From: Hoeflea marina
GTDB taxonomy: Bacteria > Pseudomonadota > Alphaproteobacteria > Rhizobiales > Rhizobiaceae
Direction: 5' to 3'
Length of the DNA stretch: 64,000 nucleotides
NCBI RefSeq assembly: GCF_003182275.1
Contig: NZ_QGTR01000001.1
Coordinates: 348,130-412,129 of the forward strand
Below, piece by piece: positions 8,546-18,035 of this stretch. The notes below the pieces were generated by a model that was given only the letters and a program-made list of their open reading frames with translations, was not told the origin of the DNA and ran no database searches. The translations under genes and the position numbers were made by a program. Every line of letters starts with the position of its first letter. The first letter of the stretch is position 1.

Positions 8546-9517
8546 GTGACCGAATTGAGCCAGGACGGACGCCGGGCCGTTGACGAGATTGCCAGGCGCC
8601 ACGGCGTCAGTCCCGCAGCCGTCGAGCACGTGCTGATGGCGCTGACGGCGGGGCAGGGCAACCAGGCCCAATTCAATCACCCCGATCTGGGCGGCATGGG
8701 CCAGTGGTCCCGGGGCGGCATGACCATGGTCGGCGACATGTTCAACAACGAGCTCAAAGCCAAGGTCGATGCGATCTGTTCGGATGTTGCGCGGTTGTTG
8801 CGCGAGCACGCCGGTCTGCGGACCCCGGCAGCCGTCTCGTCGCAGACGCAGGGAGGCGCTCATGCCGCGTCCCCGAGCGCCGGTTTCCAGAGCCAGAGCC
8901 AGGGCCATCGCACCGGCGGCGGACACTCCGGTGAAAGCCTGTTCGTTGAAGGCGGTTCGAGCGGGCAATGGTGGCCGGAAACGCTCGGCCGGGCGGCGTC
9001 CACAGGCGCGCAGAACCGCATGCGCTATGCCTGGTTCCCCGACAGCCGCCGCATGGCGATCGATACCGGCGACGGCGTGGTCCGCGTCTATGACACGGGC
9101 GAGCATCATATCGGCGGCTTCTCGCAGCAGCAGGGCGGAGACCAGTCGCTGAGCTTCACCTCGCAGCACGGACCGGTCAGGGTGTCCGAGTTGCGGCAGG
9201 TGGACGGCGGCGCCAAGGCCGGCCGCAATGACGGGGCCGGCAACCAGAATCCGCTTCCATCGCCGCCGGGGCCCGATGCCGGACTCACTGCTGCATCAGT
9301 CCCGGAGAATACGGCGGAGGCGGAGCGCCAGGACGACAGCGCCTCGGCGGTCGATGCCACCCACGGGACCCCGAAGCCGTCGGGCCCGGCGGAAGTGACG
9401 GCCGAAGAGGTCGATGTCTTCGCCCGGATCGAGCGGCTTGCCGGCCTGCACGCTAAGGGTATTCTCAGCGACGAGGAATACCGCGCCAAGAAAGCAGAGC
9501 TGCTGGCGCGGATCTAG
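8546..9517 (+). CDS. SHOCT domain-containing protein
   Basis: A 323-residue protein from GTG 8546, which has AGGAG 10 bases upstream; the longer frame from ATG 8486 has no such site. Residues 1-110 form a helical domain (VDEIARRHGVSPAAVEHVLMAL), followed by a Gln/Ser/Gly-rich linker, a region with several beta strands (SLFVEGGSS; NRMRYAWFPDSRRMAIDTGDG), a long low-complexity Pro/Ala/Asp linker, and a C-terminal SHOCT motif (IERLAGLHAKGILSDEEY followed by RAKKAELL). SHOCT is a short helical oligomerisation motif. No signal peptide or membrane helix is seen. The function is unknown. Confidence 0.8.
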   Translation: MTELSQDGRRAVDEIARRHGVSPAAVEHVLMALTAGQGNQAQFNHPDLGGMGQWSRGGMTMVGDMFNNELKAKVDAICSDVARLLREHAGLRTPAAVSSQTQGGAHAASPSAGFQSQSQGHRTGGGHSGESLFVEGGSSGQWWPETLGRAASTGAQNRMRYAWFPDSRRMAIDTGDGVVRVYDTGEHHIGGFSQQQGGDQSLSFTSQHGPVRVSELRQVDGGAKAGRNDGAGNQNPLPSPPGPDAGLTAASVPENTAEAERQDDSASAVDATHGTPKPSGPAEVTAEEVDVFARIERLAGLHAKGILSDEEYRAKKAELLARI

Positions 9518-9559
9518 ATTCTTCGCGGAGAAAATGAATCTCGATTCGCCGCTGGATGC

Positions 9560-9985
9560 CTACAGTGCGGCGCGGATCCTCTCGGCATTTGCCTTCAGCA
9601 CGGCGGCATCCTCCATCGTCCCGCTGTGCGGCTTCAGCGCGGTGCCGTCAAACCGCGGGATCACATGCACATGCAGGTGGAACACCACCTGGCCGCCGGC
9701 GGGCTCGTTGAACTGCTGGATCGTCACGCCGTCGGCATCGAAGGCCTTCATCACCGCATGAGCCAGTTTCTGCGTCGTCGCCATCACTGCCGAGAGACTG
9801 TCGGGGGCGACATCGAGGATGTTGCGCGCCGGCGCCTTCGGAACCACCAGACAATGGCCGGGGCCGCGCGGCATGATGTCCATGATGGCGAGGGTGGCGT
9901 CGTCCTCGTAGAGCCGTTCCGCCGGCAACTCGCCGCGCAGGATCTTTGCAAACACGTTGCCGTCGTCATAGCTGGATGCGGTCAT
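9560..9985 (-). CDS. HIT family (histidine triad) protein
   Basis: A 141-residue nucleotide hydrolase or transferase of the HINT branch. The catalytic triad motif HLHVHVIPRF is present near residue 110, preceded by the conserved FNEPAGGQVVFH stretch. The N-terminus (DDGNVFAKILRGELPAERLYED) matches the conserved HINT beginning in which a nucleic-acid-binding-like strand precedes the helix. HINT proteins cleave adenosine phosphoramidates in the cytoplasm. It is a single gene between a convergent SHOCT gene and an upstream GNAT gene on the same strand. Confidence 0.95.
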   Translation of the reverse strand: MTASSYDDGNVFAKILRGELPAERLYEDDATLAIMDIMPRGPGHCLVVPKAPARNILDVAPDSLSAVMATTQKLAHAVMKAFDADGVTIQQFNEPAGGQVVFHLHVHVIPRFDGTALKPHSGTMEDAAVLKANAERIRAAL

Positions 9986-10211
9986 GGCCTGTTCTCACTG
10001 GGTGATGTCCCGGTACATCTACCCAAGCCGGCCCGGTGCGGCAAGGCATCCGCGGCGCGTTGCCGCCGCTTCGGTGGCAATCGACATTCGATCGATTGCC
10101 AAAAAATCTTCTAATACAAGAAGCTGGTCGGCTTTTCGATTCCACCGCATGCAGATGCGGGAGGGGCGTGATATCTGCCGTCGCCACAGGCGCTGCCACG
10201 AGGATCTCGCC

Positions 10212-11459
10212 TCAGTCCTGCTCGCCCTCCGGGGCCGTCGCAGGGCCGCGGGCGATCTGCGGGTCGGATTTTCGGAACGGGCCGTGGTCGGTCAGCACTT
10301 CGGACACATGCTCGACCTCGCGGCGCTCGTGCTCGAGATAGTCCGCCACAGCTCGGCGCAGCCCGGGATGGGTGATGAAATGCGCCGAATGGGTGGTGAC
10401 CGGCAGATAGCCGCGCGCCAGCTTGTGCTCGCCCTGGGCGCCGGCCTCGACGCGGGCAAGCCGGTGCGCGATGGCGAAGTCGATCGCCTGATGGTAGCAG
10501 ACCTCGAAATGCAGGTACGGATGATCCTCCGAGCAGCCCCAATGACGACCGTAGAGGCAATCGCCGCCGATGAAGTTGAGGGCGCCGGCGATGAAGCGGC
10601 CGTCGCGGCGCGCCATGACCAGCAGTACGTCGTCGGCCATCCGATCGCTGAGCAGCGTGAAGAAGTCCCGCGTGAGATAGGGCCGGCCCCATTTGCGGCT
10701 GCCGGTGTCCATGTAGAAGCCGTGAAAGATGTCCCAGACCTCTTCGGTGAGGTCGGCGCCGGTCAGCCATTCGATGCTGATGTCGTTGTCCAGTGCGCAG
10801 CGCCGCTCCTTGCGCAGCGCCTTGCGCTTGCGCGATGCCAGCGTATCCAGAAACGCCTCGTAGTCGGCAAAGCCGTGATTGGTCCAGTGGAACTGCTGGT
10901 CGGTGCGGTGAAGATAGCCCTCCGCCTGAAAGGCCGGCAATTCGCCTTCCGGGACGAAGGTGGCGTGCACAGACGACAGGCCCATCTGCTCGGCCAGCGC
11001 CCTGGCGCCGCCCGCCAGCGCGCGCCGCATCGCCTCCGCCGCAGGCCCCTCGCGCACCATCAGCCGCGGCCCGGTGGCGGGCGTGAACGGCACCGCGCAT
11101 TGCAGCTTCGGGTAATACCGGCCTCCGGCGCGCTGGAAGGCGTCGGCCCAGGAATGGTCGAAGACGTATTCCCCCATCGAATGGCTCTTGAGATAGGCCG
11201 GCATCGCACCGGCCAGCCCGCCGTCCGGATCGCGCAGGATGAGGTGGCGGGGAGCCCAGCCGGTTTCCGGCGACACGGAGCCGGAGTCTTCGAGCAAAGA
11301 CAGGAATGCGTGCGATATGAAGGGATTGTACGGGGTTTCGGATTCACTTTCTCTGGATGCACCGCAGAGCAGCGACCATTCGGCGGCACTGACGGCATCC
11401 ATTGCGGTCACAGTCGACAGCGTGAAGTCCCGATCTTTCGAAGTCATGGGCTGGATCAT
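10212..11459 (-). CDS. GNAT/FemAB-type acyltransferase (DUF482)
   Basis: A 415-residue cytoplasmic protein of the DUF482 (peptidogalycan biosynthesis/recognition) family. Characteristic stretches are TPYNPFISHAFLSLLEDSGS near residue 40, the segment LAGAMPAYLKSHSMGEYVFDH followed by SWADAFQRAGG, and KLQCAVPFTPATGPRL. The C-terminal half carries an acyl-CoA-binding GNAT-like fold (LLVMARRDGRFIAGALNFIG). The substrate is not known; the FemAB comparison suggests transfer of an aminoacyl or acyl group. An alternative start at ATG 11447 would shorten it by four residues. It lies downstream of the GDPD and RidA genes on the same strand, with a 117-base gap. Confidence 0.85.
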   Translation of the reverse strand: MIQPMTSKDRDFTLSTVTAMDAVSAAEWSLLCGASRESESETPYNPFISHAFLSLLEDSGSVSPETGWAPRHLILRDPDGGLAGAMPAYLKSHSMGEYVFDHSWADAFQRAGGRYYPKLQCAVPFTPATGPRLMVREGPAAEAMRRALAGGARALAEQMGLSSVHATFVPEGELPAFQAEGYLHRTDQQFHWTNHGFADYEAFLDTLASRKRKALRKERRCALDNDISIEWLTGADLTEEVWDIFHGFYMDTGSRKWGRPYLTRDFFTLLSDRMADDVLLVMARRDGRFIAGALNFIGGDCLYGRHWGCSEDHPYLHFEVCYHQAIDFAIAHRLARVEAGAQGEHKLARGYLPVTTHSAHFITHPGLRRAVADYLEHERREVEHVSEVLTDHGPFRKSDPQIARGPATAPEGEQD

Positions 11460-11576
11460 CCGCGGGGCGCGCGGATGTCGGCGCCCGTCTTCCGGAACCT
11501 AGGTCCTGAGGCGGCGAAAACAAGTCCCGTCGCCCCGGTGGCGGCATCTGCGAAGGCTTTTATTGCCGCGGCGGCA

Positions 11577-12311
11577 TCAGGCCGTAAGGCTCTGGTCCGG
11601 GTCGAAGCCCTCGAAGGTCATCTGGTCGGCGCAGTCGCGGGTCCGTTGCACCGCCTCGGCATTGCGAACTGTCCAGGTGATGACCGGCACGCCGTTGGCC
11701 CGCTGGGCGGCGATGAACGGATTGGGCAGATGCTGGACACAGTAGGAGATGAAATCCAGCCCCAGATGCATCGCTTCCTCGTGCAGGAAGAACCTCTCCG
11801 GCTTGACGCCCTCGGCCGTCAGCCCGAGCGGCCGCGTCGCGCCCGCCCGCTTCAGGTCGCGCAGCAGCCAGTGGTCGAACGACATCAGCGCCACTGCGCC
11901 CTTGTAGCCGGAAAGGCAGTCGACCACGGCTTCGGCGAAGCCGTCATCGTTGTCCTTGCGGCCCTTGAGTTCGATGACCAGCGGCACCTTTCCGGCCACC
12001 TGGGCGAGCAGTCCGGGCAGGGTGATGATGCGGTCGGCGGTGCCGCCTATGGCCAGTTGCCCCAGTTCCCACGAGGTGCGGTCGCGGACATCGCCGGGAA
12101 GCCCGCAGACCCGCTGCAGGTCGTCGTCGTGGAAGACCACCGGCACGCCGTCGGTGGCAAGCTGCAGATCGCATTCGATGGCGAAACCGTGCTCGATCGC
12201 CCGGGCAAACGCCGAGGGCGAATTCTCCCAGATCGTCCGGTTCATGTCGTGATAGCCGCGGTGAGCGATCGGGCGGGCGATGACGGCGGAGAGGTCCTTG
12301 CGGTGGGGCAT
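11577..12311 (-). CDS. Glycerophosphodiester phosphodiesterase
   Basis: A 244-residue GDPD-family enzyme hydrolysing glycerophosphodiesters to glycerol-3-phosphate and an alcohol. The catalytic and metal-binding residues of the TIM barrel are seen: HRGYHD near residue 17, ENSPSAF, the Glu-Asp pair in ECDLQLATDG and the His in VVFHDDDL. There is no signal peptide, so it is likely cytoplasmic. It begins 9 bases after the stop of the RidA gene and is probably co-transcribed with it. Confidence 0.93.
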   Translation of the reverse strand: MPHRKDLSAVIARPIAHRGYHDMNRTIWENSPSAFARAIEHGFAIECDLQLATDGVPVVFHDDDLQRVCGLPGDVRDRTSWELGQLAIGGTADRIITLPGLLAQVAGKVPLVIELKGRKDNDDGFAEAVVDCLSGYKGAVALMSFDHWLLRDLKRAGATRPLGLTAEGVKPERFFLHEEAMHLGLDFISYCVQHLPNPFIAAQRANGVPVITWTVRNAEAVQRTRDCADQMTFEGFDPDQSLTA

Positions 12312-12320
12312 CGGTCTGGC

Positions 12321-12788
12321 TCAGCGGATTTCGATGATGGCTTCGACTTCGACGGCGGCGTTCAGCGGCAGGCAGGCGGTGCCGACGGCAGCCCGCGCAT
12401 GCTTGCCGCGCTCGCCAAGCATCTCGGCCAGCAGGTTGGAGGCGCCGTTGACGACCAGATGCTGGTCGGTATAGCCGGGATCTGAAGCGACGAAGCCGGT
12501 GATCTTGACCAGTTGCACGATGCGCTCGAGATCGCCATCCAGCGCGGCCTTGGCCTGGGCGATGAGATTGATGGCGCAGAGTTCGGCGGCCCGCTGTCCC
12601 GCTTCGGTGTCGAGGTCGCGCCCGAGCAGGCCCTTGGCGGTCATGGTGCCATTGCTGAGCGGCAGCTGGCCGGAGATGAACAGCAGCGCGCCGCTGATCA
12701 CCCAGGGCCGGTAATTGGCGGCGGGGGCTGCGGCTTCCGGCAAGACGATGCCGCGGGCGGCGAGGCGGGTTTCGATGGTGTCAGTCAT
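12321..12788 (-). CDS. RidA family protein
   Basis: A 155-residue member of the RidA/YjgF/UK114 family, enamine/imine deaminases that detoxify reactive intermediates of PLP enzymes. The start at 12788 gives MTDTIETRLAARGIVLP, a beginning typical of the longer RidA subgroup; the upstream extension to 12935 reads through a non-conserved region and is rejected. The core strands (VISGALLFISGQLPL; IVQLVKITGFVAS; AVGTACLPLNAAVEVEAI) are all present. The catalytic Arg of RidA proper is replaced here by the CLPLNAAVEVE pattern of a related subfamily, so the exact activity is uncertain. The gene is divergent from eipB. Confidence 0.9.
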   Translation of the reverse strand: MTDTIETRLAARGIVLPEAAAPAANYRPWVISGALLFISGQLPLSNGTMTAKGLLGRDLDTEAGQRAAELCAINLIAQAKAALDGDLERIVQLVKITGFVASDPGYTDQHLVVNGASNLLAEMLGERGKHARAAVGTACLPLNAAVEVEAIIEIR

Positions 12789-12909
12789 GGGCAAGGCTCC
12801 GATGATGGAATCGTGGACGCGACAATCAGTGCAAAGCCGGCGAGATCCGCCTCGCTTTTGCCTTGCAAGCCCGTATAACATGACGGCTGGAATTGACAGG
12901 AGTAAACTG

Positions 12910-13719
12910 ATGCGAATGCTTGTTCTGGCCTCCATGGCCCTGATCGGCGCCGCGACCGCGGCGTCTGCCGCCCCGGCCTCGCTTGCCGCGCACCGGGCCG
13001 TCTACGACCTGTCGCTCAAGGACGCGTCCGAGCGCTCCGGCATTTCCGGCATGGCCGGTCGCATGGTCTATGAGTTCAACGGTTCGCCCTGTGACGGCTA
13101 CACGGTCAGCTTCCGCTTCGTCACAGAGATCGTCACTGCCGATTCGTCGCGGGTGACCGATCAGCAGACCACCACCTACGAGGACATCAGGAACCGCAAG
13201 TTCGATTTCTCGACCCGTTCCTTCGTCAACCAGGACCTCGACCGCGAGGTCCGTGGCAGCGCCAGCGGCGAAGCCTCCGGATTGCAGGTCGAACTGGCCG
13301 AGCCCAAGCAGGAGAAGCTGGAACTGGCCGGGGCCCATTTCCCGACCGAGCACATGATGGAGCTCATCGACAAGGCGAGGAGCGGCGAGCGGTTCTACGA
13401 ATCGCGCATCTTCGACGGCTCCGACGACGCCAACGAACTGATGATCACCACCACCGTTATCGGCGCGCTGGAAAAGACGCCGGAGCCAGGCAGTGACGCG
13501 GAAAAGGCAGGTGAACTGGCCGGGCAGGGCTTCTGGCCGGTGACCATCTCCTATTTCAACGACAAGAAGGATGCCGACGGCCTGCCGGTCTACACCATCA
13601 GCTTCAAGATGTACGAGAACGGCGTCACCCGCGACCTGACCATGGACTACGGCGACTTCGTGCTGGAAGGCCGGCTTGCCGAACTCGACATGCTCAAGGC
13701 GGAGCCCTGCAAGGAGTAG
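12910..13719 (+). CDS. eipB: Envelope integrity protein EipB (DUF1849)
   Basis: A 269-residue secreted protein with a Sec signal peptide cleaved near ASA-AP (residues 18-22). It matches DUF1849, known as EipB in Brucella: a periplasmic beta-spiral protein that supports envelope integrity. The two conserved cysteines that form the EipB disulfide are visible: Cys61 in NGSPCDGY and Cys267 in AEPCKE at the very end. Typical stretches AHRAVYDLSL, GRMVYEF, QTTTYED and YFNDKKDADGLPVY are present. The ATG at 12910 is preceded by AGGAG at -12 to -8. It is divergent from the RidA-GDPD pair and stands alone. Confidence 0.93.
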   Translation: MRMLVLASMALIGAATAASAAPASLAAHRAVYDLSLKDASERSGISGMAGRMVYEFNGSPCDGYTVSFRFVTEIVTADSSRVTDQQTTTYEDIRNRKFDFSTRSFVNQDLDREVRGSASGEASGLQVELAEPKQEKLELAGAHFPTEHMMELIDKARSGERFYESRIFDGSDDANELMITTTVIGALEKTPEPGSDAEKAGELAGQGFWPVTISYFNDKKDADGLPVYTISFKMYENGVTRDLTMDYGDFVLEGRLAELDMLKAEPCKE

Positions 13720-13933
13720 GGCGCCCTGGTCCAGAATCAGCGGCCGGATCTGATCGGGTGTGGCTGCCGTAGTCCGGGACGCCCGCGGAAGCGTGCGCGT
13801 CGCTCCATGTCTCTTTCCAGGCAATCGGCGGCTGGACTGTGACGTGCGCCTGTGGCATCAGGCCCGCTCGTCACGCGCGGGCATAGCGGCCCGCCATTCT
13901 CATTCACCCGGCAGACAAGATGGAGCAACGGCC

Positions 13934-15238
13934 ATGGCTGATGCGCTTGGGCTCGACTTTGGCACCACCAACACGGTGCTGGCCCAACTGGGCGGCGGCT
14001 CGGAGACGACCTCCATCACGTTCAAATCCTCTGCCGGTTCCGCCGACACCATGCGCACCGCGCTGTCCTTCATGCAGGATCCGCAATTGGGCGCCACCGC
14101 GCTGCGGGTCGAGGCCGGGCAGGCGGCCATCCGCGCCTTCATCGACAATCCCGGCGAATGCCGCTTTCTGCAGTCGATCAAGAGCTTTGCCGCCTCGCCG
14201 CTGTTCCAGGGCACCTTCGTGCATGGTCGCAAGTTCCAGTTCGAGGACCTGATGGAGGTCTTCCTCAAGCGGCTCGAACGCTATGCCGGCGACAACTGGC
14301 CATCCCCGGTCAAGCGCATTGTCACCGGACGGCCGGTGCACTTCGCCGGCTCCAATCCGGATCCCGCGCTCGCCATGCAGCGCTACAACGAGGCGCTGAC
14401 CCGGCTTGGATTTCCGGAGCTGCACTATGTCTATGAGCCGGTGGCGGCCGCCTTCTACTTCGCCCGAAACCTCGAGCACGACGCCACCGTGCTGGTCGCC
14501 GATTTCGGCGGCGGCACCAGCGACTATTCGCTGATCCGCTTCGAGCGCGAGGCGGGACGCATCCGCGCCCTTCCCGTCGGCCATTCCGGCGTCGGCGTGG
14601 CCGGCGACCAGTTCGACGCCTGCTTCATCGACCACGTGGTGGCGCCGGAAATCGGCAAGGGCAGCCAGTTCAGGAGCTTCGGCAAGCAGCTCGACGTGCC
14701 GGGCAGCTACTACACGAATTTCTCGCGCTGGAACCAGCTGTCGATCTTCAAGACGACGAAGGAATATTCGGCGCTCAAGGCGCTCGTGCGCCAGGCGGTG
14801 GAACCCGACAAGCTCGAGCTGTTCGTCGATCTGATCGAAAACGACGAGGGCTATCTGCTCAACCAGGCGGTCTCGGCGACCAAGATGGCGCTGTCGTCGG
14901 ACGAGGAGGCCGGCTTCCGCTTCGCGCCGCTGGGCAAGGCCGGCGAGAAATCGGTCCGGCGCAGTGATTTCGAGACATGGATCGCCGCCGATCTCGCGCG
15001 CATGACCGCTGCTCTCGATGATGTGCTCGACAAGACCGACACGCCGGTCTCGGCGGTCGACAAGGTGTTTCTGACCGGCGGCACCTCCTTCGTGCCCGCG
15101 GTGCGCCGCATCTTCACGGAGCGCTTTGCCGCTGACAGGATCGAGACCGGCGGGGAACTGATCTCCATCGCCCACGGCCTGGCGCTGATCGGCGAGCGCG
15201 ACGACATCGAGCAATGGACTGTGCCCGGTCCGGATTGA
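13934..15238 (+). CDS. Short Hsp70-like ATPase (YegD-type)
   Basis: A 434-residue protein consisting of an actin/Hsp70 nucleotide-binding domain. Phosphate 1 motif LDFGTTNTVLA is at residues 5-15, phosphate 2 motif VADFGGGTSDYSL near residue 188, and the adenosine motif VFLTGGTSFVPAV near residue 378. The substrate-binding domain and lid of DnaK are absent, as in E. coli YegD. It would be a cytoplasmic ATPase of unknown client. The start was taken at ATG 13934, where the conserved N-terminus begins; the longer upstream frame has no conserved content. It is convergent with parE. Confidence 0.88.
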   Translation: MADALGLDFGTTNTVLAQLGGGSETTSITFKSSAGSADTMRTALSFMQDPQLGATALRVEAGQAAIRAFIDNPGECRFLQSIKSFAASPLFQGTFVHGRKFQFEDLMEVFLKRLERYAGDNWPSPVKRIVTGRPVHFAGSNPDPALAMQRYNEALTRLGFPELHYVYEPVAAAFYFARNLEHDATVLVADFGGGTSDYSLIRFEREAGRIRALPVGHSGVGVAGDQFDACFIDHVVAPEIGKGSQFRSFGKQLDVPGSYYTNFSRWNQLSIFKTTKEYSALKALVRQAVEPDKLELFVDLIENDEGYLLNQAVSATKMALSSDEEAGFRFAPLGKAGEKSVRRSDFETWIAADLARMTAALDDVLDKTDTPVSAVDKVFLTGGTSFVPAVRRIFTERFAADRIETGGELISIAHGLALIGERDDIEQWTVPGPD

Positions 15239-15285
15239 CGGAATCGGCCAGGCACGATTGCAGGATGGGTCGGCTGGGCGCGCAT

Positions 15286-15606
15286 TCAGCGATCGATCAC
15301 GCGCAACACGGCCTGCCAATCCTGCTTGCCGCCAAGTATTCTTATGATGTCAATCCGGCCATCCCCGATCAGATAGATGATCAGGTGGTTCCTGTGGGGA
15401 AGGATGCGCACTGGCGGATCGAATTCCGATCGCTCGCGGGCCATTTCCGGCGTTGCGGACAGCATGTCGAAGCGCAACGACAGCTCATCGATGTAGGCAT
15501 CGGCCTGCTCCGGCGACCAGGTCCGGGCGGTGTAATGCCAGATCCCATCGAGATCCCCGAGTGCCTTGGGAGTGAGCCGGACATCCGTTGGCCTATTCGG
15601 CGGCAT
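15286..15606 (-). CDS. parE: Type II toxin, ParE/RelE family
   Basis: A 106-residue toxin of the ParE/RelE superfamily. The family pattern is visible: the strand DVRLTPKALGDLDGIWHYTA, an antiparallel helix pair (EQADAYIDELSLRFDMLS), and the C-terminal strands ILPHRNHLIIYLI and IDIIRILGG. ParE toxins usually poison DNA gyrase, RelE toxins cleave mRNA; which one applies cannot be read from sequence. The start at 15606 lies inside the last codons of the antitoxin gene, a 14-base overlap typical of this arrangement. Confidence 0.9.
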   Translation of the reverse strand: MPPNRPTDVRLTPKALGDLDGIWHYTARTWSPEQADAYIDELSLRFDMLSATPEMARERSEFDPPVRILPHRNHLIIYLIGDGRIDIIRILGGKQDWQAVLRVIDR

Positions 15607-15838
15607 GGCCTGAACGCATGCGGCGTTTGAAAGCGTTCGGGTCAAACCGTTGCGACTCGCCGCTTTCGATGCCCTCGGTGATCGCAGTCTGCAAGATGTC
15701 CAAGGCGCCCTTTCGCTCCTGGTCCTGGCGGATCAGGTCGCGCACATAATCGCTGGCATTGCTGTAGCGTCCATCGGCTGACTGCCGTTCGACCCACGCC
15801 TTCATGGCAGCGGGCAGGGAGACGTTCATTGTAGCCAT
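15593..15838 (-). CDS. parD: Type II antitoxin, ParD family
   Basis: An 81-residue antitoxin with an N-terminal ribbon-helix-helix DNA-binding domain: MATMNVSLPAAMKAWVE, then SNASDYVRDLIRQDQER. The C-terminal helix (GIESGESQRFDPNAFKRR) is the usual toxin-embracing part. The start at ATG 15838 was chosen because the beta strand NVSLP begins there, as in ParD of the CC2985 family. It precedes and overlaps the toxin gene; as a rule such antitoxins repress their own operon. Confidence 0.92.
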   Translation of the reverse strand: MATMNVSLPAAMKAWVERQSADGRYSNASDYVRDLIRQDQERKGALDILQTAITEGIESGESQRFDPNAFKRRMRSGHAAE

Positions 15839-16160
15839 TGGCGGAATCCACGTTGGCGCAAAGGACAGGATAGCAGAAATGCGGGACCCCGCAAGATTTA
15901 TGGCAAAGTTTGCCATTCCGCCGCATCGCGCAACTTGCGTCCCACCTCTTGTCGCCGATTGCGAAGTCTGGCGACGTCCAAAGCCGGTCCTGTCGGGGTT
16001 TCGTCCACCTTCGCCCTTGCAATACCGCCCCGCAGGCTGTAAGCGACGCCTATTCCACACGTGGGGCATGGGTTGATCCGGGAGAAATCCGGATCGGTCC
16101 GCCGGTGGCGCTATGCGCTCACGCCCTGCGGAGGTTCAACCGGAAACAGGAGTAAAAGGC
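15839..16160. other. Intergenic region upstream of rpsB and parD
   Basis: Divergent region of 322 bases between parD (leftward) and rpsB (rightward). It must hold both promoters, but I found no convincing -35/-10 pair or structured leader. A ribosome binding site (CAGGAG) is evident just before rpsB. Confidence 0.6.
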
Positions 16161-16955
16161 ATGGCATTGCCTGATTTCAGCATGCGCCAGCTTCTCGAAG
16201 CAGGCGTCCACTTCGGTCACCAGACACATCGCTGGAACCCGAAGATGAAGCCTTACATCTTTGGTGAGCGCAACAACCTTCACATCATCGACCTCGGCCA
16301 GACCGTTCCGATGCTCTCTCGCGCGCTTCAGCTCGTCAGCGACACCGTGGCCAAGGGCGGCCGCGTGCTGTTCGTCGGCACCAAGCGCCAGGCGTCCGAA
16401 ATCGTTGCCGACGCCGCCCAGCGTTCGGCTCAGTATTACGTCAACGCCCGCTGGCTCGGCGGCATGCTGACCAACTGGAAGACGATCTCGCACTCGATCC
16501 AGCGTCTGCGCAAGCTCGACGAGATCCTGTCCTCGGAAGCTTCGGGCTTCACCAAGAAGGAACGCCTCAACCTTGAGCGCGAGCGCGAAAAGCTCAACCG
16601 CGCCCTCGGCGGCATCCGCGACATGGGCGGCACACCCGACCTGATGTTCGTCATCGACACCAACAAGGAAGGCATCGCCATCCAGGAAGCCAAGCGTCTT
16701 GGCATTCCGGTCGTCGCGGTCATCGATTCCAACTGCAATCCCGATCCGGTCGATTTCCCGATCCCGGGCAACGATGACGCCTCGCGCGCCATCGCGCTCT
16801 ATTGCGACCTGATCAGCCGCGCCTGCATTGACGGCATCGCCCGCCAGCAGGGTGCGTCCGGCATCGACATGGGCGCCCAGGATGCCACCGTCGAGCCTGC
16901 GCTCGCCGATGCGCCTGCCGCCGAAGAGACCGCAGAAGCACCTGCCCAGGCCTGA
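16161..16955 (+). CDS. rpsB: 30S ribosomal protein S2
   Basis: A 264-residue ribosomal protein of the small subunit. Diagnostic stretches: [20 protein letters not shown], then [18 protein letters not shown] and [12 protein letters not shown]. The ATG at 16161 is preceded by CAGGAG. The acidic, Ala-rich C-terminal tail (from about residue 240) is common in rhizobial S2. It is the first gene of the rpsB-tsf-pyrH-frr-uppS-cdsA-rseP-bamA-lpx superoperon. Confidence 0.98.
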   Translation: MALPDFSMRQLLEAGVHFGHQTHRWNPKMKPYIFGERNNLHIIDLGQTVPMLSRALQLVSDTVAKGGRVLFVGTKRQASEIVADAAQRSAQYYVNARWLGGMLTNWKTISHSIQRLRKLDEILSSEASGFTKKERLNLEREREKLNRALGGIRDMGGTPDLMFVIDTNKEGIAIQEAKRLGIPVVAVIDSNCNPDPVDFPIPGNDDASRAIALYCDLISRACIDGIARQQGASGIDMGAQDATVEPALADAPAAEETAEAPAQA

Positions 16956-16970
16956 CCGGGCCGAGACTTC

Positions 16971-17008
16971 GATCCGGCAGGGCCAGGCCCTGCCGGATCA
17001 GACCTTTT
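16971..17008 (+). terminator. Terminator-like hairpin between rpsB and tsf
   Basis: A perfect 12-bp stem GATCCGGCAGGG / CCCTGCCGGATC with a 5-base loop, followed five bases later by TTTT. It would partly terminate transcription after rpsB, giving more S2 than EF-Ts mRNA, or process the transcript. Confidence 0.75.
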
Positions 17009-17087
17009 GGACGGCGCGACAGCGCGCCAAACGCCGGGACAGCGCCTTTTCGGCGCCGGATCCCGCATTGAGATTGAAGAGGCTAGC

Positions 17088-18005
17088 ATGAGCATTTCCG
17101 CAGCAATGGTGAAAGACCTGCGCGAGAAAACCGGCGCAGGCATGATGGATTGCAAGAAGGCGCTGATCGAGACCGATGGCGACATGGAAGCCGCCGTCGA
17201 CTGGCTGCGCGCCAAGGGCATTTCGAAGGCCGACAAGAAGGCCGGCCGCACCGCGGCCGAAGGCCTGGTCGGCGTCGCCGCAGACGGCGAGTCGGCCGTG
17301 GTCGTCGAAGTCAACTCCGAAACCGATTTCGTCGCGCGCAACGATGCCTTCCAGACCATCGTCCGCGATGTGGCCAAGGCCGCGCTCGGCACCGACGGTT
17401 CGGTCGAAGCCGTCAGCGCCGCCATGATCGGTGACAAGACCGTCGCCGCCACCATTACCGACGCGATCGGCAATATCGGCGAGAACATGGCGTTCCGCAG
17501 GTCTGCCAAACTGTCGGTCGACAACGGCGTCGTCGCCACCTATGTGCACAACGCGGTTGCCGACAATCTCGGCAAGCTCGGCGTTCTCGTGGCGCTGAAC
17601 TCGACCGGCAAGGCCGACGTACTGCAATCCATCGGCCGCCAGGTCGCCATGCACGTCGCCGCCACCAACCCGCTGGCGCTGAAGGCCGAGGACGTCGATG
17701 CCGACGTCGCCGAGCGCGAACGCAACGTGTTCATCGAGCAGGCCCGCGAATCGGGCAAGCCGGAAGCCATCATCGAGAAGATGGTCGAAGGCCGCATGCG
17801 CAAGTTCTACGAGGAAGTGGTGCTTCTCTCGCAGGCCTTCGTGATGAACCCCGACCTGACCGTGGGCGCCGCCGTCAAGGCCGCGGAAGCCGAAGCCGGC
17901 GCGCCGATCGAGATCACCGGTTTCGTCCGCTTCCAGCTTGGTGAGGGCATCGAGAAGGAAGCAAGCGATTTCGCAGCAGAAGTGGCGGCGGTCGCCAAAG
18001 GCTGA
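17088..18005 (+). CDS. tsf: Elongation factor Ts
   Basis: A 305-residue guanine-nucleotide exchange factor for EF-Tu. The N-terminal module has the signature [20 protein letters not shown], and the core has [11 protein letters not shown] and [13 protein letters not shown]. Length fits the family. The start ATG 17088 matches the conserved [12 protein letters not shown] beginning. It is separated from rpsB by the terminator-like hairpin and from pyrH by another weak hairpin. Confidence 0.98.
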   Translation: MSISAAMVKDLREKTGAGMMDCKKALIETDGDMEAAVDWLRAKGISKADKKAGRTAAEGLVGVAADGESAVVVEVNSETDFVARNDAFQTIVRDVAKAALGTDGSVEAVSAAMIGDKTVAATITDAIGNIGENMAFRRSAKLSVDNGVVATYVHNAVADNLGKLGVLVALNSTGKADVLQSIGRQVAMHVAATNPLALKAEDVDADVAERERNVFIEQARESGKPEAIIEKMVEGRMRKFYEEVVLLSQAFVMNPDLTVGAAVKAAEAEAGAPIEITGFVRFQLGEGIEKEASDFAAEVAAVAKG

Positions 18006-18035
18006 TTTGCCGGCTCTCCACCTTGGAAACCCTTG

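Noticed and set aside
10101-10123. Possible terminator downstream of the GNAT gene (minus strand, CTTCT/AGAAG then T-run)
   Set aside because: Only a 5-bp stem; about 90 bases from the stop codon. Too weak to report.
9984-12485. 833-codon plus-strand open frame opposite the GNAT, GDPD and RidA genes
   Set aside because: Its translation is Arg/Ala/His-rich and without motifs, while the minus strand encodes three recognisable families.
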